The notes beneath the pieces were generated by a model, which had not been told where the DNA came from, searched no databases, and saw only the letters and a list, made by a program, of their open reading frames with translations. DNA of 64,000 nt from Paenibacillus sp. A3 (GTDB lineage Bacteria > Bacillota > Bacilli > Paenibacillales > NBRC-103111), in contig NZ_JTHN01000096.1 of NCBI RefSeq assembly GCF_001399685.1, forward strand, positions 1 through 64,000, written 5' to 3'. Numbering within the stretch: position 1 is the stretch's first letter; each line of letters starts with the position of its first letter. The position numbers and the translations under genes were made by a program. Positions 16,928 to 26,338 of the stretch are shown here, piece by piece.

Positions 16928-18058
16928 ATGAGGTTCGAATTTACGGAAGAGCAGGAAATGATCTGCGACGTGGTGCGCAACTTTGTCGCCAAGGAAGTGG
17001 AAACGAAGGCTGAGCAGTTGGACGAAGCGGAAGCGTTTGACCGCGAACTGTTCGACCGGATGGCGGAGCTGGGCTTTACCGGCTTGCCCTGGCCCGAATC
17101 GGACGGCGGGGCCGGGGGAGGCTTCGCAAGCTACGTCCTGCTGCTGGAGCAGCTGGCCGGAGGGAGCGCTTCGCTAGGGGCGGCGCTGTGGACACATGTT
17201 CAGCTTGTGACGTGGCCGGTGTACAGGTTCGGGCCAAATGGCGGAGCGAAGCATTTGCGGGCGCTAATCGAGGGCCGGAAGCTCGGGGCCGGGGCGCTTC
17301 CCCCGCGGCCTGGAGGACTGCCTCCGCTTGCCTTCACGCTGGAGGCGAAGCCGGATGGGGACGAGTACGTTCTCGACGGGACGCAGGCGTTTGTTTTCAA
17401 TGGCAAAGAAGCCGATCTGTTTCTGGTTTATGCGAATGTGAAAGGCGAAGGCAAGAGGGAGCACGAACGAACCGCCGCATTTCTCGTTGAGCGGGGGATG
17501 GCCGGTTTGGAGGTACGGCCCGTCACCGAAGCCCTTGGCCTACGCTCCTCCGGCATAGCCCATCTTGCCTTCGATCGCTGCCGCATTTCCGGGGGACAGC
17601 TGATCGGCAGTGTCGGACAAGGGGCCGCCATCGCCGGGGAGACGTGGGCCAGTGCCCGGTACGGCTTGGCGGCGCTGGCGGCCGGGATTGCGCAAGGCGC
17701 TTTGAAGGCGTCGCTGACTTACGCCAAGGAGCGGACGCAGTTCGGCAAGCCGATTGCGCGGCATCAGGCGGTGGCGTTCATGCTGGCCGAGATGTGTGCG
17801 GCTGCCGAGGCTTCGAGTCTGCTTGCCCGCAAGGCTGCGTGGAATGAGGACAAGGGGTTGGCCTTTGCCGAGCCGTCCGCCCGGGCGCTCGCATATGCGG
17901 CCGATGCCGCCATGGGTTCAACGACGAATGCGGTGCAGATCCTCGGGGGCTACGGCTATATGAAGGAGTACCGCGTGGAACGGTACATGCGCGATGCCAA
18001 AGCGCTGCACATGGTCAAAGGTATGGGTGTATGGGCCGGAAGCGACAATTTTTTATGA
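16928..18058 (+). CDS. Acyl-CoA dehydrogenase-like protein lacking the usual catalytic and flavin motifs
   Basis: 376 residues with the full-length ACAD fold: FTEEQEMICDVVRNFVAKEV at the N-terminus, YAKERTQFGKPIARHQAVAFMLAEM and LGGYGYMKEYRVERYMRDAK at the C-terminus. Two hallmarks are missing. The flavin-contacting ALTEP..GSD segment is replaced by ALPPRPGGLPPLAF (about 123-136). The catalytic Glu region (YEGT) is replaced by VKGMGVWAGSDNFL at the extreme end. The alternative Glu position used by isovaleryl-CoA dehydrogenase also appears to be Ala. It may be inactive, act as a partner subunit, or do different chemistry. AAAGGAG precedes the ATG by 7 bases. First gene of the acyl-CoA cluster. 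Confidence 0.85.
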   Translation: MRFEFTEEQEMICDVVRNFVAKEVETKAEQLDEAEAFDRELFDRMAELGFTGLPWPESDGGAGGGFASYVLLLEQLAGGSASLGAALWTHVQLVTWPVYRFGPNGGAKHLRALIEGRKLGAGALPPRPGGLPPLAFTLEAKPDGDEYVLDGTQAFVFNGKEADLFLVYANVKGEGKREHERTAAFLVERGMAGLEVRPVTEALGLRSSGIAHLAFDRCRISGGQLIGSVGQGAAIAGETWASARYGLAALAAGIAQGALKASLTYAKERTQFGKPIARHQAVAFMLAEMCAAAEASSLLARKAAWNEDKGLAFAEPSARALAYAADAAMGSTTNAVQILGGYGYMKEYRVERYMRDAKALHMVKGMGVWAGSDNFL

Positions 18059-18097
18059 TCACGCGGCTTTCTTGCGGAGAGCCCGGAAGGAGAAGCG

Positions 18098-19276
18098 ATG
18101 AGAGAATCGGTGATTGTTGGGGGTGCCCGCACGGCATTCGGGAAATTCGGCGGCGCATTGAAGAGCAAGCAAGCCGTCGAGCTTGGCGGCATCGCTATCG
18201 AAGGGGCTTTGGACAAAGCAAAGGTGACTCCCTCCGAAGTCGATGAGGTCATTATGGGCATGGTGCTGCAGGGCGGCGCCGGACAAATCCCGTCGCGTCA
18301 GGCGGCGCGGCTGGCCGGATTGGACTGGCGCGTGCAGACGGAGACGATCAACAAGGTATGCGCCTCCGGCATGCGCAGCATTACGCTGGCCGATCAAATC
18401 ATCCGGGCCGGCGATGCCGAAACGATCGTAGCCGGCGGGATGGAAAGCATGAGCAACGCGCCGTACGCGGCAGCGGATGCGCGCTGGGGCTGCCGCCTTG
18501 GGGACAAGAAAGTGACGGACCTGATGTTGCGAGACGGGCTGCATTGTGCTTTTCAGCATGTCCATATGGGAGAGTACGCCGAAAGAATCGTTGCTGAGAA
18601 AGGCATCAGCCGCCAGCTTCAGGACGAATGGGCGCTGCGGAGCCATAAACGTGCCATGGAGGCCATCCGGCAAGGGCTGTTCAAGGACGAGATCGTGCCC
18701 GTCGCTTGCGGGGCAGGCTCTTACGCGGACGTCGATACGGATGAAGCTCCGCGCGCCGATACGAGTGCGGAGAAGCTCGCCAAGCTGCCATCCGCCTTTG
18801 TGCAGGGAGGTACCGTGACCGCAGGCAATGCTTCGGGCATTAGCGACGGCGCCGCCGCGCTGGTGGTGATGTCCGAGGAAAAAGCGGTCCGCGAGCGCTA
18901 CTCGCCGCTTGCAAGCATTATCGGGCACACGACCGTTGCCGCCGAAGCGCCTTATTATACGATAACGCCCGGACTCGTCATTCAAAAGCTGCTGCAAAAA
19001 ACCGGAAAATCGTTGCAGGAGATTGATTTGTTCGAAGTCAACGAAGCGTTCGCAGCGGTCGTTCTTGCCAGCGGCGGCCTCGTCGGCTGGGACGAGGAGA
19101 AGGTCAACGTCAACGGCGGGGCGATCGCGTTCGGGCATCCGATCGGAGCCAGTGGGGCAAGAATCGTTCTGACCTTGATCCATGCGCTGAGACGCCGCGG
19201 GGGCGGGCTCGGAATCGCGGCCATTTGCAGCGGAGGCGGACAAGGGGATGCGATTTTGCTTCGGGTGGACGAATAA
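18098..19276 (+). CDS. Acetyl-CoA C-acetyltransferase (thiolase)
   Basis: 392 residues. The nucleophile C88 is in NKVCASGM, the His is in [10 protein letters not shown] (H347) and the second Cys in [11 protein letters not shown] (C377), with NEAFAA also present: all four thiolase active-site blocks are intact. It condenses two acetyl-CoA to acetoacetyl-CoA or cleaves 3-oxoacyl-CoA, in the cytosol. It begins 39 bases after the divergent dehydrogenase, with GGAAGGAG before the ATG, and is followed after 17 bases by the second dehydrogenase. With the 3-hydroxybutyryl-CoA dehydrogenase at the end of the cluster it supplies the first steps to butyryl-CoA. Confidence 0.95.
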   Translation: MRESVIVGGARTAFGKFGGALKSKQAVELGGIAIEGALDKAKVTPSEVDEVIMGMVLQGGAGQIPSRQAARLAGLDWRVQTETINKVCASGMRSITLADQIIRAGDAETIVAGGMESMSNAPYAAADARWGCRLGDKKVTDLMLRDGLHCAFQHVHMGEYAERIVAEKGISRQLQDEWALRSHKRAMEAIRQGLFKDEIVPVACGAGSYADVDTDEAPRADTSAEKLAKLPSAFVQGGTVTAGNASGISDGAAALVVMSEEKAVRERYSPLASIIGHTTVAAEAPYYTITPGLVIQKLLQKTGKSLQEIDLFEVNEAFAAVVLASGGLVGWDEEKVNVNGGAIAFGHPIGASGARIVLTLIHALRRRGGGLGIAAICSGGGQGDAILLRVDE

Positions 19277-19293
19277 GGGGGAGTTGACGCCTG

Positions 19294-20424
19294 ATGGAGC
19301 TGTGCTTCACGGACGAACAGGAGCGCTTCCGGAGCAAGGTGCGCGAATACGCCGTTAGCCGGATCGCCCCGTCCGTTCCGGCTATGGAGGAAACCGATGC
19401 TTTTCCGCGAGAGCTCGTCAACGAAATGGGCGGCTGCGGCCTTCTGGGGCTGCCGATTCCCCGGGAATGGGGCGGAAGCGGAGCGGATATGATTTCGTAT
19501 ATGATCGCCATCGAGGAAATATCCAAAGCGAGCGCCACCGTTGGCGTTATTCTGTCCGTCCACACTTCGGTTGCAAGCTTGCCTATTCTGTATTACGGGA
19601 CGGAGGAGCAAAAAAAGAAATACCTTCCAAGATTGGCCTCGGGGGAATGGCTCGGGGCGTTCGCCCTGACGGAGCCGCATGCCGGCTCCGATGCGGCCAG
19701 GATCAGGACGTCTGCTGTTTGGGACGGCACAGACTACATCCTGAACGGATCGAAAGTGTTCATTACGAACGCGGGCGAAGCGGACGTGTATATCGTTTTT
19801 GCCGTGACCGGTCCGGGACAAGGATCTTCCGGAGTTAGCGCCTTTATTGTCGAGAAAGCTGCACCCGGCTTCCGGGTAGAGAAGAAGGAAAAGAAGATGG
19901 GGCTGCGCGGCTCTAATACATGCGAGCTGACCTTTGACCAGGTCCGTCTTCCCGCCGCACAGCGGCTGGGGCAGGAAGGACAGGGGTTTCTCATGGCCAA
20001 GTCGATTCTGGACGGGGGGAGGATCGGCATCGGCGCACAGGCGCTCGGCATTGCCGGAGCCGCCTTGGAGCATACCGAGCTTTTGGTGAAAGCACGGTAT
20101 GCAAAAGAGCGGCAGCGTGCGATGGAGCCCGTGATAACGGAGATGGCGGCCCGGGTCGAAGCCGCAGGCCTGCTCGTGTACCGGGCTGCCTGGTTGCGGC
20201 AGAACGGCAAGGCTTGTACGAAGGAAGCCTCCATGGCCAAAATGTTCGCCAGCGATACCGCCATGGCGGTCACGACGGAAGCGCTGCAGCTGCTCGGCGG
20301 CAGCGGATGGACGAACGAGCATCCGTTGGAGCGATTGTTCCGCGATGCGAAAGTGACGCAAATTTACGAGGGGACCAACCAGATTCACCGGATCGTCATT
20401 TCCAACGAGCTGCTGAAGTCGTAA
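19294..20424 (+). CDS. Short-chain (butyryl-CoA type) acyl-CoA dehydrogenase
   Basis: 376 residues with all the motifs missing from its neighbour: GAFALTEPHAGSDAARIRTSA (flavin and substrate contacts), FITNAGEADVYIVFAV, YAKERQRAMEP and the catalytic Glu in RDAKVTQIYEGTNQIHRI (E359). It oxidises short acyl-CoA, probably butyryl- or isobutyryl-CoA, to the 2-enoyl-CoA with electron transfer to ETF; no ETF genes are in the window. GGGGGAG precedes the ATG at about 8 bases. It follows the thiolase by 17 bases and is co-directional with the icmF-bkd genes. Confidence 0.93.
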   Translation: MELCFTDEQERFRSKVREYAVSRIAPSVPAMEETDAFPRELVNEMGGCGLLGLPIPREWGGSGADMISYMIAIEEISKASATVGVILSVHTSVASLPILYYGTEEQKKKYLPRLASGEWLGAFALTEPHAGSDAARIRTSAVWDGTDYILNGSKVFITNAGEADVYIVFAVTGPGQGSSGVSAFIVEKAAPGFRVEKKEKKMGLRGSNTCELTFDQVRLPAAQRLGQEGQGFLMAKSILDGGRIGIGAQALGIAGAALEHTELLVKARYAKERQRAMEPVITEMAARVEAAGLLVYRAAWLRQNGKACTKEASMAKMFASDTAMAVTTEALQLLGGSGWTNEHPLERLFRDAKVTQIYEGTNQIHRIVISNELLKS

Positions 20425-20454
20425 GCGGCGGAAGTTGTCTGGCGAAAATAAATC

Positions 20455-20635
20455 CTAGACCGGCTCTGCCGAAAGCAGGGATTCAACAACCGATTCTATT
20501 TCGGATGGTTCCGTCCTCGTTTCGTATCTGGCGTAGACATGGCCGTTACGATCGATCAGAAACTTCGAGAAATTCCACTTGATGCCGTCGCCGGCGTAAA
20601 TCCATTGAGTTCACCTTGAAATCATAAACAGACAT
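20455..20635 (-). pseudogene. Glutathione peroxidase-like (BsaA) gene with a large internal deletion
   Basis: A good ribosome site (AAAGGAGGAAC) is followed by the ATG at 20635 and MSVYDFKVNS, the usual start of bacterial thiol peroxidases of the GPx family. The frame then shifts into DGIKWNFSKFLIDRNGHVYA and TEPSEIESVVESLLSAEPV, ending at TAG (20455-20457). This is the C-terminus of the same family. Only about 60 of some 160 codons remain, and the deleted middle includes the catalytic Cys. The retained ribosome site and both ends show that one internal deletion removed the core. Confidence 0.85.
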
Positions 20636-20891
20636 CGGATCGTTCCTCCTTTAATTACGGTAGTAGGATGAATCCATGATATGGCATTTCATTCTATTGG
20701 TCTAATATATAATGAAAATAATTTTTATAGGAAAAACAAATGAGGGAGTTTTGATTGTTCTGGAGCGGAAGGGGCGCATGCTGCCTGCAACCAGTCTTAC
20801 ACCTTGTGTTATGTATGGCTCCGAATGAGCGGACGGCTAACTTCGTTTTCCGCTTGCATGCTTCGATTTTTCGCTATGAGGAGAGATTTGT
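20636..20891. other. Region upstream of icmF, no gene recognised
   Basis: Holds the ribosome site of the GPx remnant (minus), an AT-rich stretch with TATAAT at 20708-20713 lacking a clear -35, and a GAGGGAG-TTG start at 20751 that would give only a 25-residue peptide. AGGAGA at 20879 serves icmF. Confidence 0.4.
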
Positions 20892-23800
20892 TTGGAAACT
20901 GCACGAGTGTATCGAACAAAGCACAAGGCCAGGTTTGTTACCGCTTCCGCTTTGTTTGACGGTCATGACGTCTCGATTAACGTGATGCGCCGGATATTGC
21001 AGGCCAGCGGAGCGGAGGTCATTCATCTGGGCCACAACCGGTCCGTGGGCGAGGTTGTGCAAGCGGCGATCCAGGAGGACGTGCAGGGCATCGCCATTTC
21101 CTCCTACCAAGGCGGGCACGTCGAATATTTCCAATATGTGATCGATCTGTTAAAGGAGAGGGGCGCAAGCCATATCCGCGTATACGGAGGCGGGGGCGGC
21201 GTCATCATTCCTTCGGAAATGAAGCGGCTGCATGACTATGGCGTTGCCCGTATTTTCTCGCCGGAGGACGGAAGAAAGCTCGGTCTGCAAGGCATGATCA
21301 ATGTCATGCTGGAGGAATGCGATTTTTCGACGGTTGCGGGCTACGTGCCCGATCTTGAGGAGTTGAAGCGGGGAAATCACCGCGCTATTGCACAAAGCAT
21401 CACGGCCGCCGAGAGCTTGAGCAGCGAGTCCGTTCCTTCCAGCCCCGAGCTGCATGCTGCGTTCGAGCAGATGAAGGAATGGCCGTCCGACGCTCCGGTC
21501 GTCGGCATTACCGGTACGGGCGGCGCGGGAAAAAGCTCGCTTACGGACGAATTGGTCCGCCGCTTCCTGCGGCATTATCCCGACAAGAGCGTCGCCATCC
21601 TGTCCATCGATCCGACCAAGCAGCGGACGGGCGGCGCTTTGCTGGGAGACCGCATCCGCATGAATGCGGTGCATTCGGACCGTGTCTATATGCGGAGCTT
21701 GGCGACGCGCAATTCGGGCAAGGAGCTGTCGCAGGCGATCCGCGAAGCGTTGGCGGTGGTCCAGGCGGCGGGCTTCGATTGGATTCTGGTCGAAACGAGC
21801 GGAATCGGGCAGGGGGATCACCAGATTACGGAAATCTCCGATGTGACGCTGTATGTCATGACCAGCGAATTCGGCGCGCCTTCGCAGCTGGAGAAAATCG
21901 AGATGCTCGATTACGCCGATCTGATCGCGATCAACAAGTTTGAGCGAAGAGGCTCGGAGGATGCGCTGCGCGAGGTGAAAAAGCAGGTGCAGCGAAGCCG
22001 CGGATGGTTCGAGCAGCCTTACGAAGCGATGCCGGTGTACGGGACGATTGCGAGCCAGTTTAACGATGCCGGAGTCAACCGGCTGTTTACCGCGCTCATC
22101 TCCGAGATGAACCGCAAATGCGACGGCGACTGGCCGGTTCCGGATTTCTCAACGGAGAAAAGCTTCAAGAAGCAGATCATCATTCCCGGCGACCGGATCC
22201 GGTACTTGGGAGAGATCGTACAGACCGTCCGCAGCTACAAAGCTTTCGTCGACAAGGAAGCGGAATTCGCGCGCGCCTGCTACCAAATCGAAGGAACGAT
22301 GCAAGCGCTGAAGCGGGAGCACGCGCCGGAGGACAGCATAACCATGCTGCAGGAGCTGAAAGAGAAGTACGAGCAGCGCCTGCATCCGGGGACCCGGACT
22401 CTCTTGGACCGCTGGCCGGAGTTGCGCAGCCGCTATGCGGCCACGCAATTGGTCACCAAGGTCCGGGACAAAGAGATCGTCACCGAGCTCGCGACCACAA
22501 GCTTGTCCGGGCTGAAGATTCCCAAGGTATGCTTGCCCGGCTTCCACGACTGGGGCGATCTGGTGAGCTGGCTGTACCGCGAAAATGTCCCGGGGACGTT
22601 CCCCTACACGGCCGGGGTGTTTCCTTTTAAACGGACGGAGGAGGACCCGAAGCGTCAATTCGCGGGCGAAGGAACCCCGGAGCGGACGAATCTCCGGTTT
22701 CATTACTTGTCGAAGAACGATCCGGCCAAACGGCTCAGCACCGCTTTCGACTCGGTCACGCTGTACGGCGAGGACCCGGACTACCGGCCGGACATCTATG
22801 GCAAGATCGGGGAGAGCGGCGTCAGCATCTGCACCTTGGACGATATGAGGAAGCTGTACGCCGGCTTCGATTTGTGTCATCCGCTGACCTCGGTCTCGAT
22901 GACGATCAACGGCCCGGCGGCCATTATTCTGGCGATGTTCATGAATACGGCGATCGACGGCCGGATGGACAAATTCCGCGAGGAGCAAGGGAGAGAGCCG
23001 TCCGGCGAAGAGCGGCGTCAGCTCGCCAAGGAAGCGCTGAAGCAGGTTCGCGGAACCGTGCAGGCGGATATTTTGAAGGAGGACCAGGGGCAAAATACGT
23101 GCATCTTCTCCACCGAATTCGCGCTGCGGATGATGGGCGATATCCAGCAATATTTTATCGATCACGAGGTGCGGAACTACTACTCTGTGTCGATCTCCGG
23201 CTACCATATCGCCGAGGCGGGGGCGAATCCGATCTCGCAGCTCGCCTTCACCTTGGCGAACGGCTTCACGTATGTCGAATACTACTTGTCCCGGGACATG
23301 CACATCGACGATTTTGCGCCGAACCTGTCGTTCTTTTTCAGCAACGGCCTCGATCCCGAATACACCGTGATCGGCCGGGTGGCCAGGCGGATCTGGGCCA
23401 CGGTGATGCGGGAGAAATACAAGGCGAACGAGCGCAGCCAGAAGCTGAAGTACCACGTCCAAACCTCGGGCCGGTCGCTCCATGCGCAGGAAATCGATTT
23501 TAACGATATCCGCACGACCTTGCAGGCGCTGCTCGCGATCATGGACAACTGTAATTCGCTGCACACGAACTCCTACGACGAGGCGATCACGACGCCGACG
23601 GAGGAATCGGTGCGCCGGGCCATGGCCATTCAATTGATCATCACGAAAGAACTCGGACTCGCCAAAAGCGAAAATATGCTCCAGGGCTCTTTCGTGATCG
23701 AAGAGCTGACGGATCTGGTGGAGGAGGCCGTTTTGCTTGAGCTGGAGCGAATCAGCGACCGGGGCGGCGTGCTCGGGGCGATGGAATCGCAGTACCAGCG

Positions 23801-24149
23801 CGGGAAAATCCAGGATGAGTCGCTCCTGTACGAAACGAAAAAGCACAACGGCGAGCTTCCGATCATCGGCGTGAACACCTTCCGGAACCCGAACCCGCCG
23901 ACGGACGATCTGCCAATTCCGATGGCCCGCGCCACCACCGAGGAGAAGGAGCAGCAGATCGCCAATCTGCGCGCGTTTCAAGCGAAGCATCAAGCCGAGG
24001 CTCCGGCCGCCTTGGCGAGGCTTCAGCAGGTAGCTTTGGACGGGGGCAATATTTTTGCCGAGCTGATGGAAACCGTCAAGACCGCCAGCTTGGGACAAAT
24101 TACGCATGCGCTTTATCAAGTGGGCGGGCAGTACCGCCGAAATATGTGA
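20892..24149 (+). CDS. icmF: Fused isobutyryl-CoA mutase with G-protein chaperone domain
   Basis: 1085 residues in the IcmF order. A B12-binding domain (about 14-145) has [10 protein letters not shown] with the cobalt-ligand His25. A MeaB/ArgK-type GTPase has its P-loop GTGGAGKSS at 208-216 and [21 protein letters not shown] linker leads to the (beta/alpha)8 substrate domain (about 540-1085, with [16 protein letters not shown] and [16 protein letters not shown]). It interconverts butyryl-CoA and isobutyryl-CoA with adenosylcobalamin; the built-in GTPase guards cofactor loading. The start is TTG with AGGAGA 7 bases upstream. It sits between a butyryl-CoA dehydrogenase and branched 2-oxoacid dehydrogenase genes, fitting a link between straight- and branched-chain acyl-CoA pools. 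Confidence 0.96.
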   Translation: METARVYRTKHKARFVTASALFDGHDVSINVMRRILQASGAEVIHLGHNRSVGEVVQAAIQEDVQGIAISSYQGGHVEYFQYVIDLLKERGASHIRVYGGGGGVIIPSEMKRLHDYGVARIFSPEDGRKLGLQGMINVMLEECDFSTVAGYVPDLEELKRGNHRAIAQSITAAESLSSESVPSSPELHAAFEQMKEWPSDAPVVGITGTGGAGKSSLTDELVRRFLRHYPDKSVAILSIDPTKQRTGGALLGDRIRMNAVHSDRVYMRSLATRNSGKELSQAIREALAVVQAAGFDWILVETSGIGQGDHQITEISDVTLYVMTSEFGAPSQLEKIEMLDYADLIAINKFERRGSEDALREVKKQVQRSRGWFEQPYEAMPVYGTIASQFNDAGVNRLFTALISEMNRKCDGDWPVPDFSTEKSFKKQIIIPGDRIRYLGEIVQTVRSYKAFVDKEAEFARACYQIEGTMQALKREHAPEDSITMLQELKEKYEQRLHPGTRTLLDRWPELRSRYAATQLVTKVRDKEIVTELATTSLSGLKIPKVCLPGFHDWGDLVSWLYRENVPGTFPYTAGVFPFKRTEEDPKRQFAGEGTPERTNLRFHYLSKNDPAKRLSTAFDSVTLYGEDPDYRPDIYGKIGESGVSICTLDDMRKLYAGFDLCHPLTSVSMTINGPAAIILAMFMNTAIDGRMDKFREEQGREPSGEERRQLAKEALKQVRGTVQADILKEDQGQNTCIFSTEFALRMMGDIQQYFIDHEVRNYYSVSISGYHIAEAGANPISQLAFTLANGFTYVEYYLSRDMHIDDFAPNLSFFFSNGLDPEYTVIGRVARRIWATVMREKYKANERSQKLKYHVQTSGRSLHAQEIDFNDIRTTLQALLAIMDNCNSLHTNSYDEAITTPTEESVRRAMAIQLIITKELGLAKSENMLQGSFVIEELTDLVEEAVLLELERISDRGGVLGAMESQYQRGKIQDESLLYETKKHNGELPIIGVNTFRNPNPPTDDLPIPMARATTEEKEQQIANLRAFQAKHQAEAPAALARLQQVALDGGNIFAELMETVKTASLGQITHALYQVGGQYRRNM

Positions 24150-24223
24150 TCGCTGTGGGGAGCGGAAGGTACCGTGACCCGCAAGGCGAAGCAAAGCCAT
24201 ACGTTCAATCAAGGAGCGATACT

Positions 24224-25234
24224 ATGACAATCGATTCGATTGGGCAGCATCGGCGGCTCGGACTGACGGATGAGGATGTGCTGGAGATGTATACCTGCAT
24301 GCTGCGGGCGAGGAAGGCGGACGAACGCATTTATTTGATGCAGCGCGCGGGCAAGCATGCCTTTCACATCTCCGGCATCGGCCAGGAGGTGACGCAGGTG
24401 GCGGCTGCCTTTGCGCTCAGGAAGCGCCACGATTACTTCCTGCCCTATTACCGGGATTATGCCTTCGTCTTGTCGGTCGGCATGACCCTGAAGGAGCTCA
24501 TGCTCGGCGCTCTTCTCAAGGCGGAGGACCCGGGCGGCGGAGGGCGGCAGATGAACGGGCATTTCGGGGGCAAAAAGCATCATATCGTGACGATGTCGAG
24601 TCCGGTGTCCACCCAGATTCCGCATGCCGTCGGCATCGCCATGGCCGCCCAAATGCGGGGGGAGGACCGCGTCGCGTTCGTGACCTTCGGCGAAGGCTCA
24701 AGCAATCAGGGCGATGTGCACGAAGCATTCAATTTTGCCGGGTTGTTCCGGGCGCCGGTCATTTTCATGTGCGAAAACAATCAATACGCCATCTCCATCC
24801 CGGCTCACAAGCAGGTGGCCGGACGGATCGTCGACCGTGCCGCAGGCTACGATTTTCCCGGAATCCGCGTCGACGGCAACGATGCGTTCGAGGTGTACCG
24901 CGTGGTCAAAGAAGCAAGGGAACGCGCCATCCACGGGGAAGGGCCGACGTTGATCGAAGCGATGCTGTACCGTATATCTCCTCACTCCACGTCCGATGAC
25001 GACATGCTGTACCGGACGAAGGAAGAGGTCGAATTTCATAAGCAGCAGGACGGTATTCTTCGTTTCCGCCGTTATTTGTTCGACTGCGGCCTGCTGGACG
25101 AGGAGAAAGACCGCGTCATTCACGACACCGTCAAGGGGGAAGTGAACGAGGCGGCAAAATATGCGGAGCAAGCGCCTTACCCCAAACCGGAAGATACGCT
25201 CCTGCACGTGTATGCGGAACGACAAGGAGGATAG
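24224..25234 (+). CDS. bkdAA: Branched-chain 2-oxoacid dehydrogenase E1 component, alpha subunit
   Basis: 336 residues. The thiamine-diphosphate-binding motif is in TFGEGSSNQGDVHEAFNFAG with ENNQYAIS, and the phosphorylation-loop-like YRISPHSTSDDD follows, as in branched-chain rather than pyruvate E1alpha. With E1beta it decarboxylates 2-oxoisovalerate-type acids and transfers the acyl group to lipoyl-E2. AAGGAG precedes the ATG at 24224 by 7 bases; a longer upstream frame lacks a ribosome site. E1beta starts 8 bases after its stop. No E3 gene is present, so E3 must come from elsewhere. Confidence 0.92.
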   Translation: MTIDSIGQHRRLGLTDEDVLEMYTCMLRARKADERIYLMQRAGKHAFHISGIGQEVTQVAAAFALRKRHDYFLPYYRDYAFVLSVGMTLKELMLGALLKAEDPGGGGRQMNGHFGGKKHHIVTMSSPVSTQIPHAVGIAMAAQMRGEDRVAFVTFGEGSSNQGDVHEAFNFAGLFRAPVIFMCENNQYAISIPAHKQVAGRIVDRAAGYDFPGIRVDGNDAFEVYRVVKEARERAIHGEGPTLIEAMLYRISPHSTSDDDMLYRTKEEVEFHKQQDGILRFRRYLFDCGLLDEEKDRVIHDTVKGEVNEAAKYAEQAPYPKPEDTLLHVYAERQGG

Positions 25235-25242
25235 TTGGATCG

Positions 25243-26223
25243 ATGGCCATTATCACTTATTTGGAAGCTATCCGCTCGGCGATGTCGGAGGAAATGCAGC
25301 GGGATGAGCAGGTCTACGTGCTCGGGGAAGATGTCGGCAAAGGCGGCGTCCTGAACGCGACCAAAGGCCTTCGCGACCGTTTCGGAGAGCAGCGGGTACT
25401 GGATACGCCCTTGGCCGAGTCGGCGATTGTCGGTGTCGGCATCGGCTCGGCTATGGTCGGCATGAGGCCGATTGCGGAGATGCAGTTCGCCGATTTTATT
25501 TTTCCTGCGACGAACCAGATCATCAGCGAGGCGGCCAAAATCCGTTACCGCTCGAATAACGACTGGAGCTGTCCGATCGTCATCCGCGCTCCCTACGGCG
25601 CTACGGGAGGCGGAGGCTTGTATCATTCGCAGTGTCCCGAATCCGTCTTCTTTGGCACGCCCGGGCTCAAGCTGGTCGCGCCCTCGACGGCCTATGACGC
25701 CAAAGGCTTGCTGAAAGCGGCCGTGCGGGACGAGGACCCGGTCCTTTATTTCGAGCACAAGAAATGCTACCTGTCCGTTTCCGACGAGGTGCCCGAGGAA
25801 GATTATATCGTGCCGATCGGGAAAGCCGACGTGAAGCGGGAAGGAAGCCATATTACGGTAATCACCTACGGCATCACAGTGCATTATGCGCTCAAAGCCG
25901 CAGCCGAGCTCGAAGCGGAAGGCATCAGCGCACATATTCTCGATCTTCGGACGCTGCAGCCGCTCGATAAGCCGGCCATTCTGGAAGCGGCTGCCCGGAC
26001 AGGCAAGATCCTCATCGTGCATGAGGACAACAAGACCGGTGGCGTCGGGGCGGAGGTATCCGCGATGATCGCCGAAGAGATGCTGTACCGGCTGGATGCC
26101 CCCATTATGAGGCTGTGTCCTCCCGATGTTCCTGCCGTAGGGATGGCGCCGACGATGGAAAAGTTTTATCTGCTCAATCCGGATAAGGTTAAGGAAGCGA
26201 TGCGGCGGCTGGCGGAAATGTAA
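25243..26223 (+). CDS. bkdAB: Branched-chain 2-oxoacid dehydrogenase E1 component, beta subunit
   Basis: 326 residues. MAIITYLEAIRSAMSEEM and VLGEDVGKGGVLNATKGL open the pyrimidine-binding domain; DTPLAESAIVGVGIGSAMVG, RAPYGATGGGGLYHSQ and the C-terminal transketolase domain (ILDLRTLQPLDKPAI, VHEDNKTGGVGAEV) are all intact. It forms the E1 heterotetramer with the preceding product. AAGGAGG ends the alpha gene and overlaps the spacer, so the two are translated in sequence. The E2 gene follows after 115 bases. Confidence 0.93.
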   Translation: MAIITYLEAIRSAMSEEMQRDEQVYVLGEDVGKGGVLNATKGLRDRFGEQRVLDTPLAESAIVGVGIGSAMVGMRPIAEMQFADFIFPATNQIISEAAKIRYRSNNDWSCPIVIRAPYGATGGGGLYHSQCPESVFFGTPGLKLVAPSTAYDAKGLLKAAVRDEDPVLYFEHKKCYLSVSDEVPEEDYIVPIGKADVKREGSHITVITYGITVHYALKAAAELEAEGISAHILDLRTLQPLDKPAILEAAARTGKILIVHEDNKTGGVGAEVSAMIAEEMLYRLDAPIMRLCPPDVPAVGMAPTMEKFYLLNPDKVKEAMRRLAEM

Positions 26224-26338
26224 AACCTGGAGTTTTCAGGAAATGGGAGAGCCCGGGAGATGCCGGGGAAGGTTGGTTGGCGGGCTCTGCGATCCGGGCG
26301 GCCGGCGCTTTCCCTTGAAAAGCTTGAGGAGGGGTCCC

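Noticed and set aside
22149-24212. Long antisense frame (687 codons) opposite icmF
   Set aside because: Mirror of a GC-rich gene with strong codon bias; composition rich in Arg, His and Leu, no domain; the sense strand encodes a clear enzyme.
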